From CAZGUH01 sp964529005 (GTDB lineage: Bacteria > Actinomycetota > Acidimicrobiia > Acidimicrobiales > Ilumatobacteraceae), in the NCBI GenBank assembly GCA_964529005.1, contig CAZGUH010000063.1:1-19064 (forward strand): a stretch of 19,064 nucleotides of DNA, given 5' to 3'. The notes under the pieces were generated by a model. That model searched no databases, had not been told where the DNA came from, and was given only the letters and a program-made list of their open reading frames with translations. The translations under genes were made by a program, and so were the position numbers. This document shows positions 1-7,486 of this stretch, piece by piece. Each line of letters opens with the position of its first letter. Within the stretch, counting starts at the first letter, position 1.

Positions 1-125
1 TGGGACTCCAGTACCTGGTTACTCGGGCTGCGTCCCGCTCGACCGCGGTGCGTCGAGCTGTCAAGGCGCAGCCAGTCGTCGTCCTCCGGCGAGGCGCGAA
101 GACGCGCTACGACGCCAGCGTCTGA
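1..125 (+). CDS. Possible C-terminal end of a protein cut by the window edge
   Basis: Reading from base 3, an open frame of 40 codons runs to a TGA at 123-125. Its end is rich in Val, Arg and Ala (the last residues read LRRGAKTRYDASV). About three quarters of its codons end in G or C, which fits coding DNA in this genome but is not decisive at this length. The start lies outside the window and no domain can be recognised. It could equally be non-coding. Confidence 0.25.
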   Translation, partial: GLQYLVTRAASRSTAVRRAVKAQPVVVLRRGAKTRYDASV

Positions 126-628
126 GCACGTGCGAAGTCCGTCAGGCCGTCAGGGGGCGCCGGGTATGGCGACCTTTCATCGATCGAAGCCGTGGTTGTG
201 GAGACCGACGGCACGTTGAGCGTGATTCCCGTGAGCCATTTCGGCGTCGGCACGGCCCTCGACTGACTGTGTCCGTGTCCGATGGCTCGACTCCGGGTAC
301 GCGCAGACGTTGACCGGCGCGGGCTGCGGCTCTGGCACACCCGGCTCAGGAATGATCGACGTCGGTGGCACGCTCGGCCGGGGCCGGGTCGGCGGAACGT
401 TGGGAACGGGGCGGTGCGGCGGCGGCACCTCAGGCTCGGGCTCCGGCTCTGGGGACCCATTCTGAACGATCCGATGGCGAAGTTCGACGCCTGGTACCTC
501 CCATCGGCTCGAGGACATCCTCGATTCCGAGCGAGACGTCTACCCGTCTCTCGCCCAGCCTATGCGTCCCACGCAGAAGGGTGTCATCGATTCACACGAC
601 GGGTATGGGCGAACCGTCGCGAGGTGAA
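126..628. other. Stretch without a convincing gene; low-complexity Pro/Gly-coding segment
   Basis: No reading frame here has a good start, RBS and recognisable protein. On the minus strand an ORF from about 518 down to 177 encodes a proline- and glutamate-rich stretch (alternating PE pairs, then PPPHRP/VPNVPP-like runs). A second minus-strand frame from about 270 down to 107 reads as ordinary protein (ending DGLTDFARAQTLAS). They could be two parts of one frameshifted Pro-rich surface protein, but no signal peptide is seen. The plus strand of the same stretch reads as Gly-rich. I leave it unassigned. Confidence 0.4.
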
Positions 629-643
629 ATGCGAAGCGAGGTC

Positions 644-2434
644 ATGCGAATCGAGGACTACGCCCTCATCGGCGACACTCAGGCGGCGGGACTCGTCGGC
701 GTCGATGGTTCGATGGATTGGCTGTGCTTGCCGAGGTTCGATTCCGCAGCCTGCTTCGCCGCGCTTGTCGGTGATCGATCGCAAGGTCACTGGAAGCTTG
801 GACCGGCAACCGCATCGACGAAGACGAGTCGGCGGTACCTTCCCGGAACACTGGTTCTGGAAACGACTGTGCAAACGTCCGATGGGACGGCGAGGATCAT
901 CGACTTCATGCCGATCCGCGGCGCGGCGCCCGACGTGGTGCGCATCGTCGAGGGCCATTCGGGGTCGGTGGCGATGGAGATGCAGCTCGTCGTCCGCTTC
1001 GACTACGGCTCGACGTTCCCGTGGACGCGCCGCCTGGACGGAGCCGTGTCGTTCGTCGCCGGGCCCGATGCCCTCGAGCTGCACTCGGGCACACCGGTCG
1101 ACGTCGACGATCGCTCGGTCAACGCCACGTTCACGGTGCGCGAGGGCGACCGGGTGTCATTCGTGCTGACATGGCATCGGTCGTACGAGCCGCCGCCGAG
1201 ACCCGTCGGCGCGGAGGAGTCCTTGGCCAGCGCCCTGAGGTGGTGGCAGGAGTGGTCGCAGCGCTGCGTGCACGGCGGCCCCTGGCAAAAGCACGTTCGG
1301 GACTCGCTCGTGGTTTTGAAGGCATTGACCTTCGCTCCCACCGGCGGCCTCGTGGCTGCGCCGACCACGTCACTGCCGGAGGTGCTCGGTGGAGTTCGCA
1401 ACTGGGACTACCGATACTGCTGGCTTCGCGACGCGACGTTCACACTTCAGGCGCTGCTGGCGGCGGGCTACGACGGCGAGGCGGTGGCATGGCGCGACTG
1501 GCTGCTGCGGGCGATCGCGGGCCGCCCCGCCGAGCTGCAGATCATGTACGGCCTCGCCGGTGAGCGACGCCTGCCCGAGTTCGAGCTGCCGTGGCTGCGC
1601 GGCTACGAGTCCAGCGCTCCAGTGCGCATCGGCAACGGGGCCGCGGACCAGCTCCAGCTGGACGTGCCGGGCGAGGTGATGGACACCCTTCACCAGGCGC
1701 GTCGGGCTGGCATCGAACCGAACCCCGACGCCTGGGACCTCCAGCGCGAAATCATGGACTGGCTGGAGTCGACGTGGCGGGAACCCGATTGCGGGCTGTG
1801 GGAGGTCCGCGGCGAGCCTCGGCAATTCGTGCATTCCAAGGTCATGTGCTGGGTGGCCTTCGACCGCGCTGTGCGTGCCATCGAACGCTACGGCCTCGAC
1901 GGCCCCCGCGACCACTGGCGAACCATGCGAGCAGAGATCCACGCTGAAGTCTGCAGCAAGGGATGGGATTCCCAGCGACAGTCGTTCACACAGTCATACG
2001 GATCCACCGAGTTGGACTCCAGCCTCCTCATGATTCCGATGGTCGGCTTCCTCCCACCTGAAGACGATCGCGTGATCGCCACCGTTGCGGCGGTGCAACG
2101 TGAGTTGTCCGTCGACGGCTTCATCGAGCGCTATCGGACCCGCTCGGGGCCGTCAGTCGACGGGTTGGCCGGGAAGGAGGGCACATTTCTTCTCTGCTCC
2201 TTCTGGCTTGCTGACGCGCTGGCGATGATCGGGCGTCGCGGGGAAGCGGTCGCCCTTTTCGAGCGGCTGCTCGCGCTCCGCAACGACGTGGGCATGCTCG
2301 CAGAGCAGTACGATCCCCTCGCGAACAGGATGCTCGGCAACTTCCCTCAAGCGCTTTCACACATCGGGCTCGTCAACACGGCGCTGAACTTGAGCGAGAC
2401 CGCCGGCCCGACCCAGCGCCGCACCGAAACGTGA
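644..2434 (+). CDS. GH15 family glycoside hydrolase (glucoamylase/trehalase-like)
   Basis: The 596-residue product has the usual length and layout of bacterial cytoplasmic GH15 proteins: an N-terminal beta-sandwich beginning IEDYALIGDTQAAGLVG, then an (alpha/alpha)6 barrel. Barrel motifs seen are RNWDYRYCWLRDA (around residues 252-264), LWEVRG with Glu387 as the likely general acid, EGTFLLCSFW with Glu512 as the likely general base, and the C-terminal GNFPQALSHIGLVNTALNL. There is no signal peptide. Family members release glucose from alpha-glucans or split trehalose (as in mycobacteria); the sequence alone does not decide which. The start at 644 matches the family N-terminus. ATG 629, five codons earlier and with GAGG four bases upstream, is a real alternative. 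The long open frame upstream of 629 is not coding. Confidence 0.93.
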   Translation: MRIEDYALIGDTQAAGLVGVDGSMDWLCLPRFDSAACFAALVGDRSQGHWKLGPATASTKTSRRYLPGTLVLETTVQTSDGTARIIDFMPIRGAAPDVVRIVEGHSGSVAMEMQLVVRFDYGSTFPWTRRLDGAVSFVAGPDALELHSGTPVDVDDRSVNATFTVREGDRVSFVLTWHRSYEPPPRPVGAEESLASALRWWQEWSQRCVHGGPWQKHVRDSLVVLKALTFAPTGGLVAAPTTSLPEVLGGVRNWDYRYCWLRDATFTLQALLAAGYDGEAVAWRDWLLRAIAGRPAELQIMYGLAGERRLPEFELPWLRGYESSAPVRIGNGAADQLQLDVPGEVMDTLHQARRAGIEPNPDAWDLQREIMDWLESTWREPDCGLWEVRGEPRQFVHSKVMCWVAFDRAVRAIERYGLDGPRDHWRTMRAEIHAEVCSKGWDSQRQSFTQSYGSTELDSSLLMIPMVGFLPPEDDRVIATVAAVQRELSVDGFIERYRTRSGPSVDGLAGKEGTFLLCSFWLADALAMIGRRGEAVALFERLLALRNDVGMLAEQYDPLANRMLGNFPQALSHIGLVNTALNLSETAGPTQRRTET

Positions 2435-2528
2435 ACGTGTCGCCGGTCTTTTCGGGGGCCGCGAGCTGACGGACGGACCTTCACGTCGTCTGGGTTGTCG
2501 GCATCAGCCCACGGCCACCCACCTACCC

Positions 2529-3638
2529 ATGGACCGGCGCTTGCATCCCACCGTGGGCGAGGTGTTACGCGAACGTGACCGGGGCTCGTTCGCTCCGTCT
2601 GCGTGGCCCGGTGGAATAGGGAGAATCGCAGCCGACAGCTCAACACCAGCCGACCTCTCCGGCGCGCGCGATAACGGAGATGCGAGGCCTCTCACGGCCG
2701 CCATCGTCGACGTCATGCGCCAGCTCGCGGTCGAAGCACGCGACGATCGCCTGACCAGCCTCGCCGCCGAGGTCGCATTCTTCTCCGTGCTCGGACTGTT
2801 CCCCGCGCTGCTTGCGGTCGCATCGGCGCTGGGATTCCTCGATCTCTTCGTCGGCGCCGACGTCGCCATGCGAGCGCGGGACACCGTCACGGGCAATCTC
2901 GAGCGCATCTTGAGCGACGACGCCGCAGCAACGATCGATGCGGTCGAGAGCTTGTTCAACACCACGAACCCTGGCGTGTTGACGTTCGGAGCAGTCGCTG
3001 CCGTGTGGGCCGCGTCGCGGGGCTTCACCGGCATCATCCGGGCGCTCGACCAGGTGTACGACATCGAGGAGCGACGAGGCTACGTTCCGCTGCGGGTGCT
3101 TGCCGTGCTCTTGTCCACAGGAACGGTCATCGTCGTAGCTGTCGTCCTGGCAGCGCTTGTGGTCGGTCCTCTCTTTGGCGCCGGTCGTAGCCTCGCGGAC
3201 GAGATCGGCGGAGGCGACGCGTTCGCCGCCGCGTGGGATTGGGCTCGCTGGCCGCTTGTCGTCGTCGTCTTGGTGGCATGGGCGGCGACGGTGTTCCACT
3301 TCGCGCCCAACCATCGAACCCCCTGGCGCTGGGAGCTGCCCGGAGCGATGTTGACGACCGCCTCGTGGGCGGTGCTCTCGCTGGGGCTGCGCATCTACCT
3401 TGCAATTGCGTCGGGGCAGAACCAGGTGCTCGGAACCCTCGGCGGTGTTCTCATCGTGCTGACCTGGCTCTACCTGCTGGCACTCGGTCTTCTCCTCGGA
3501 GGGGAACTCAACGCAATCCTCGCCGTCCGTCACAATGTCGAGCAGATCCCCCGTCGCTCGATCGAGGCGGCCAACCTTTGGCGCGAGGCGTCACGGCGCA
3601 CCCTTCAACGCATCCGGCGAGCCGTGTCTGCTCGTTAG
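2529..3638 (+). CDS. YihY/virulence factor BrkB family inner-membrane protein
   Basis: The 369-residue product has a charged N-terminus (about 70 residues) followed by the YihY/BrkB membrane domain. Visible family features are RLTSLAAEVAFFSVLGLFP (residues 74-92, first membrane helix), a GAVAAVWAASRGFTGIIRALDQVYDIEERR segment (residues 154-183), two hydrophobic helices at about 190-215 and 241-258, HFAPNHRTPWRWELPGA (257-273), and the last helices ending LGGELNAILA (323-332). About six membrane segments are expected. The family's function is not settled; members have been annotated as RNase BN in error. It starts 94 bases after the GH15 gene on the same strand. No clear RBS precedes ATG 2529, so the true start could be a later GTG at 2553 or 2562, or ATG 2715. 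Confidence 0.88.
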   Translation: MDRRLHPTVGEVLRERDRGSFAPSAWPGGIGRIAADSSTPADLSGARDNGDARPLTAAIVDVMRQLAVEARDDRLTSLAAEVAFFSVLGLFPALLAVASALGFLDLFVGADVAMRARDTVTGNLERILSDDAAATIDAVESLFNTTNPGVLTFGAVAAVWAASRGFTGIIRALDQVYDIEERRGYVPLRVLAVLLSTGTVIVVAVVLAALVVGPLFGAGRSLADEIGGGDAFAAAWDWARWPLVVVVLVAWAATVFHFAPNHRTPWRWELPGAMLTTASWAVLSLGLRIYLAIASGQNQVLGTLGGVLIVLTWLYLLALGLLLGGELNAILAVRHNVEQIPRRSIEAANLWREASRRTLQRIRRAVSAR

Positions 3639-3921
3639 GACGGCAGGTGCGGGGCGACCATCCATGGGCACACCCCATTGTCGGCCGGACGCCCACACGT
3701 ATGACTGGCAAGGCACCGTGCCATGTCCTCGCGAGTCTCTCGCATCGTCGGCCGGCGGCCTCGAACCGAGGGGTTGGCAAGCGGTACCGGTAATAGCGAC
3801 CGAGAGCCTCGCTGGGTCGTCGTTGTAACGCGAAAGCGGTCGGCGTGATCGCGGCGCAGCAGATGGCTCGAACCCTGAACCGCCTCCTGTCGCTCGCCGG
3901 CGGCCGCTCGATCGGGACGCG
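3639..3921. other. Intergenic region upstream of the protease pseudogene
   Basis: No protein-like frame is seen in these 283 bases. A 20-codon ORF (ATG 3863 to TGA 3925) overlaps the next start as ATGA, but it has no RBS and no recognisable product. Confidence 0.4.
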
Positions 3922-4897
3922 ATGAGGCGGGCAGGTTTCCTGCTGTCCGTGGTGGCGCTGGTGGCGGCCGCCGCCGTGGTGCCGCTCCCCTGGCTGGCGA
4001 TCACTCCCGGGCCGACATTCGAGACCAGCGAGCTCATCGACGTGTCCGGGGACGTCGCTGACGCGAACGGCCACTACCTTCTGACGTCCGTTCAGCTCGA
4101 CGATGCCAGCCTCTTCGAGACGATCGGGGCCGTGTTCGACGACGCGACCGATCTCGTGGAGCGATCGTCGGCGATTCCGACCGACATCGGCGAGGACGAG
4201 TTCATCCGAGCGCAACGTCGCTTGTTCGAAGAGACGGCACGTCTCGCATGGGCGGTGGGAACGCGTGCCGCAGGATGGCATGTGCGTATCCAGGGCGGCG
4301 GAGCCGAGGTCTTGGCGATCGCCGACGGCGTGCCCGCCGACGAGGTCTTCCAAGCGGGCGACGTGATCGTTGCGATCGATGGCGCAGCCGTCACGTTTGC
4401 TGCGGACGTCTCCAATATGCTCGCCGCGCACGCAGCGGGTGACGAGGTCACCGTCACGTTCGGGCGGGACGACGCCCAGCTGACGGACGAAGTCGAACTC
4501 ATCGGACTCGCCAGAACCGACGAGGCGGGATTTGGAGCGCTGCTGCGGACGATGAACCGCGTCATCGAGATGCCGGTGATCGTAGATGTCCTGTTGTCGA
4601 GATCGCGGGGCCTTCGGGCGGTCTGATGATGGCGATCGCAGCCTACGACCGAGCGCACGACGACGACCTTGCCCGCGGCCGCACCATCGCCGGCACGGGG
4701 ACCATCAACGCCGACGGTGATGTCGGCACTGTCGCGTCGAGCAGAAGGTTCGCGCCGCCATCGACGCGGGAGCGGATGTGTTTCTCGTTTCGCCCGAGAA
4801 CGCGGAGGAGGCACGATCCGTCACCGGCGAACGGATGCGAGTCGCGGTCGTCGCATCGATCGACGACGCGGTGGAGGCACTTCGCAGCAGAACCTGA
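3922..4897 (+). pseudogene. YlbL-type PDZ/Lon-like serine protease, broken by two one-base frameshifts
   Basis: The reading frame from 3922 encodes a signal-anchor (RRAGFLLSVVALVAAAAVV), the family's LAITPGPTFE segment, and a PDZ domain (about residues 120-195, with ADGVPADEVFQAGDVIVAIDG). It then runs out of frame near 4598-4602. In the next frame come GPSGGLMMA, with the catalytic serine codon at 4614-4616, and AGTGTINADGDVGTV. A second slip near 4733-4739 leads to EQKVRAAIDAGADVFLVSPEN, whose Lys (codon 4745-4747) is the second dyad residue, and the frame ends at TGA 4897. Restoring one base at each place gives a full-length secreted protease of about 325 residues of the family of YlbL and mycobacterial Rv3194c. 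This is either a recent pseudogene or two assembly errors. ATG 3922 has only a weak GGGA upstream. Confidence 0.88.
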
Positions 4898-4921
4898 TTA
4901 CCCATTCGATTGGCCGCAGCT

Positions 4922-5131
4922 TCACTGGTCGACTTCACCGGTGAGCTGTTGGCGCGCCGCTCGCAAAGATCCCTCGTCCGTGAGGAGAAGGACAGTGTCG
5001 CCTGCGTGCAGACTGTCGAGCCCTTGGGGACGAAGTGCACCCGGATACGCAGATGCCGCCACGGGGCTGGGCGACGTTGGGGGAGCTTCGGCCGCGGTTC
5101 CTGAGGAGGGTCGCTGCCAACGCTGCGTCAA
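4922..5131 (-). CDS. Doubtful small ORF, perhaps a gene remnant
   Basis: This minus-strand frame starts with TTG at 5131, with no good RBS, and encodes 69 residues. Its end reads LDSLHAGDTVLLLTDEGSLRAARQQL. The pattern resembles the end of a TrkA-C/RCK-C regulatory domain as found at the C-terminus of potassium and proton antiporters, but the match is short and the first half is Ala/Pro-rich without character. It lies just downstream of the 78-residue gene on the same strand. The other frames here look like shadows. It could be a degraded transporter tail or chance. Confidence 0.2.
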   Translation of the reverse strand: MTQRWQRPSSGTAAEAPPTSPSPVAASAYPGALRPQGLDSLHAGDTVLLLTDEGSLRAARQQLTGEVDQ

Positions 5132-5140
5132 CGACCGGCG

Positions 5141-5377
5141 TCAGCTGCTGATCCGCTGGGCCAGCAGCCGCTTGCCCTGCTCGGCTCCCTTACGGCTCTC
5201 TGCTTGGGCCTTGCGGAAGAACTCGGCGAGTTCCGAATCTCCGGATCGCTCTGCGTCCTTGATGTAGACCTCGAGGCGCAACGCGTTGCTGAGACAGGCC
5301 TCGGTGAACCAGATGATGTTGTAATCCTTGTCGGCGGTACCGGTCACATCGCCGGTCTCGGTGGTGTTCACGGCCAT
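5141..5377 (-). CDS. Small helical conserved protein of unknown function (78 aa)
   Basis: ATG 5377 was chosen because AAGGGAG lies about eight bases upstream; the frame stays open further up but without protein character. The 78-residue product has a polar N-terminus and then a helical part, DKDYNIIWFTEACLSNALRLE, a middle DAERSGDSELAEFFRKAQ and SRKGAEQGKRLLAQRI. The spacing of acidic and aromatic residues recalls short ferritin-like or rubrerythrin-like two-helix proteins seen in many actinomycetes, but no metal-ligand set is obvious. It follows the SDR gene after 104 bases on the same strand, so it may be read from the same transcript or from its own promoter. The function is unknown. Confidence 0.8.
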   Translation of the reverse strand: MAVNTTETGDVTGTADKDYNIIWFTEACLSNALRLEVYIKDAERSGDSELAEFFRKAQAESRKGAEQGKRLLAQRISS

Positions 5378-5481
5378 GGTCGCGACTCCCTTCGATGAGT
5401 TGACGGAACGACGTACCCGCTCACCCGTCAGGCAACCACAGCGGAGGCCGCAGAGAACCATCACGTGGGTATTCGTTCCGA

Positions 5482-6525
5482 TCATGCAGACGTGGGGGTC
5501 GAGCCTTCCTCGATGTCGGATGGGCGTCGACGCCGGCGTACCGCTGGTGAGTTCCCACGCCTCGCCAAGAACTGAGCAGCGGCACGGCGCACACCAGCCA
5601 GCGTTGGCCGTCGAACGCTCCAGTCGGCCATCACGCTGCGGGGACGCGCCCGATCGTCGAAGGATCCGTGGGCGCCATGGTCACCGGCGACCGGCTCCCA
5701 CAGGTTCGACGACCTCCCCGGGTCGGCGGGAGTCGACATCTGTTGGGCTGCGGTGCCACGCCAGCCGAGATAGAGGTCGAGCAGTCCAGGGGCGATGCGA
5801 TTGACGGCGATCGCCCGCACCGTTGGCCAGGCCACCCACATCTCTCGCCGCGGTCGATCGGCCATCGCAACGATGGCGCGAGCGACAACCTCCGGCTGGA
5901 AGATCGGGGGGACGGGCTGTGGACGGCCCGGCAGGCGGGAAAGCACCCAGTCGAACTGAGGCGTGTTCACCGCAGGCAGCTGCACCATTCCAATCGCGAC
6001 GTTGCTGCCGGTGGCGTACAGCTCACACCGGATCGACTCGGTGAAGCCCTCGATCGCGTGCTTCGCGCCGCAGTACGCGCTCTGAAGCGGAATGGCCCGA
6101 TAGGCCAGCGCCGAGCCGACCTGCACGATCGTGCCCCGATCGCGCGGCACCATCACCTCGAGCGCGGCACGCGTCCCATGGACGAACCCGTGATAGGTGA
6201 CATCGGTGACTCGCTCGAACTCCTCGGCGGACACGTCCAGAAACCGCGCGAACACCGATGTCATCGCATTGTTGATCCACACGTCGATCGTGCCCCACCG
6301 CTCGACGATGGCCGCCGCAGCGGCGTTCACCTGCCCGGCATCGGCGACATCGGTGGCCACGGCAATCGCCTCGCCCCCGGCCTCGTGGACCTCAGCAGCG
6401 GTCGCCTCGAGCGCCTCACGCCCTCGCGCCAAGAGGCCGATGCGCGCGCCGCGAGCAGCGTAGAGACGTGCAGTGGCCCGCCCCACCCCCGCCGTCGCGC
6501 CGGTGATCACCACTACGTCGCTCAT
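5482..6525 (-). CDS. SDR family oxidoreductase with a C-terminal extension
   Basis: This 347-residue protein is a classical short-chain dehydrogenase/reductase. The Rossmann nucleotide motif TGATAGVG lies at residues 8-15, NNAM at 85-88, catalytic Ser138 in VQVGSALAY, and the Tyr-x3-Lys pair Tyr151/Lys155 in SAYCGAKHAIEGF. A region with AMADRPRREMWVAWPTVRAIAVNRIAPGLLD and about 80 further residues, ending in an Arg-rich tail, exceeds the usual 250-residue core, as in a known long SDR subgroup. The substrate cannot be deduced. ATG 6525 overlaps the stop of the preceding SPW-like gene as ATGA, and GGGGAG precedes it inside that gene, so translation is probably coupled. The longer upstream open frame is a shadow of the neighbour. 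Confidence 0.92.
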   Translation of the reverse strand: MSDVVVITGATAGVGRATARLYAARGARIGLLARGREALEATAAEVHEAGGEAIAVATDVADAGQVNAAAAAIVERWGTIDVWINNAMTSVFARFLDVSAEEFERVTDVTYHGFVHGTRAALEVMVPRDRGTIVQVGSALAYRAIPLQSAYCGAKHAIEGFTESIRCELYATGSNVAIGMVQLPAVNTPQFDWVLSRLPGRPQPVPPIFQPEVVARAIVAMADRPRREMWVAWPTVRAIAVNRIAPGLLDLYLGWRGTAAQQMSTPADPGRSSNLWEPVAGDHGAHGSFDDRARPRSVMADWSVRRPTLAGVRRAAAQFLARRGNSPAVRRRRRPSDIEEGSTPTSA

Positions 6526-6911
6526 TCGCCTCGACTCCCCGCCTGCAGCAACCCGCGCCAGCCAACGTCCCGCTGTTCGTTGTCTGCACCCCCGAACGGA
6601 GCGGACCCGGCAAGAACGACGCCGGTGATCAGCGCGACAATCGTCGCCGTGGTCGGATGGTCGCCGGCCAATGGCGCGGTTACCAACGCAAGCGCGCCCG
6701 GCACGTTCAACCACCGCAGGTCACGGGTCGCGTTCCACACTGCGATCGTCGACCACGTCAGAACGAGCGGCCCAACGATGCGGTGGACATCCTCGGCCGT
6801 CGTGTCGACGTACCCGAACACCGCGGGGGCGAACATCAACAGCACCCCGCACGCGATCCCGGCGCCCTGACCAATCTTCAAGCACCGGCTCCTACCCAGA
6901 ACGCCCTCCAT
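6522..6911 (-). CDS. Small SPW-repeat-like membrane protein (129 aa)
   Basis: ATG 6911 is preceded by GAGGGAGG at ideal spacing, which fixes the start inside the 3' end of the VKOR gene (34-base overlap). The product has hydrophobic segments at about residues 15-35 (GAGIACGVLLMFAPAVFGY), 45-60, 70-82 and 88-104, so three to four membrane spans. Its pattern of 'G...L..AP...GY' followed by a Trp-containing helix and 'W.N...G' resembles SPW-repeat proteins, often found beside VKOR-like genes. The function is unknown. Its stop codon overlaps the SDR start. The assignment to SPW is by pattern memory and is moderate. Confidence 0.78.
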   Translation of the reverse strand: MEGVLGRSRCLKIGQGAGIACGVLLMFAPAVFGYVDTTAEDVHRIVGPLVLTWSTIAVWNATRDLRWLNVPGALALVTAPLAGDHPTTATIVALITGVVLAGSAPFGGADNEQRDVGWRGLLQAGSRGE

Positions 6912-7486
6912 ACAGAACCTCCCTCGTCGCGCACTCGTCGCAGCGCCTGCATGCTTGCGAGCACCTCGTCCATCGCGGGCCCGATCATCACGATCGAGAT
7001 CGCGGCCGAGGCCAAGCACAGCGTGCAGAACGCGTCGAACATGACCGGCTGAAGAATCACGAGCACGACGCTCGCGGCCCCCAGCGGCCCGACCGCGAGG
7101 CCGAACAGGATCACCAGCCATGGCTGTGTGCGCCATCGATGCTTGCCTCCCACCGCGCCGGTCACAGCATCCGCGAGATACCCTGCGGCGCCGAGCGCGG
7201 CGTCGGGGATCGGCAGCACTCGCGACACGCTCGAATCGAGGATCGTCTCGCTGCCGTCGCCGAAGAACGGCTCCCAAACGCTGTCGACGACATCCAGTTG
7301 ATACATGCTGAGATACGTAGCGATCGCCGTGCCAACGATCGCCAGGACGATGATCGGCATCCGCTGCGACCACGACGACGGGTTGTAGGTCCAGCCGGGA
7401 GGCGATCCCGCCGGCGGCTGATCGCCCCCCACCGCTCGGTCATCGGGGACCGCGCGGGGCATCGCCTGGTTACGCCACGCGCTCAC
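6878..7486 (-). CDS. Vitamin K epoxide reductase (VKOR) family membrane protein
   Basis: The 202-residue protein has a polar, Pro-rich N-terminus (1-40) and then hydrophobic helices at about 43-62, 92-110, 121-147 and 155-170. It carries the VKOR redox motif CTLC at residues 154-157 (FDAFCTLCLASAAISI) and the loop VWEPFFGDGSETILDSSVSRVLPIPDAALGAAGY. VKOR enzymes reduce quinones while driving disulfide formation in exported proteins. The loop cysteine pair of classical VKOR is absent here, since the only cysteines are those of CTLC. This fits a subgroup with unclear activity. ATG 7486 overlaps the stop of the secreted repeat-protein gene as ATGA, placing both in one operon. Confidence 0.85.
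   Translation of the reverse strand: MSAWRNQAMPRAVPDDRAVGGDQPPAGSPPGWTYNPSSWSQRMPIIVLAIVGTAIATYLSMYQLDVVDSVWEPFFGDGSETILDSSVSRVLPIPDAALGAAGYLADAVTGAVGGKHRWRTQPWLVILFGLAVGPLGAASVVLVILQPVMFDAFCTLCLASAAISIVMIGPAMDEVLASMQALRRVRDEGGSVWRAFWVGAGA

Noticed and set aside
282..1169. Long plus-strand ORF overlapping the GH15 gene
   Set aside because: Arg- and Ser-rich, without any family motif, and in a different frame from the clearly coding GH15 gene; a high-GC shadow.
2640..3533. 297-codon minus-strand ORF opposite the BrkB gene
   Set aside because: Glu/Arg/His-rich antisense shadow; the plus strand gives a clear membrane protein.
3863..3925. 20-codon ORF with ATGA overlap to the protease pseudogene
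   Set aside because: No RBS and no protein character; a four-base overlap arises easily by chance.
5668..6870. 400-codon plus-strand ORF opposite the SDR gene
   Set aside because: Antisense shadow of a classical SDR; no recognisable product.
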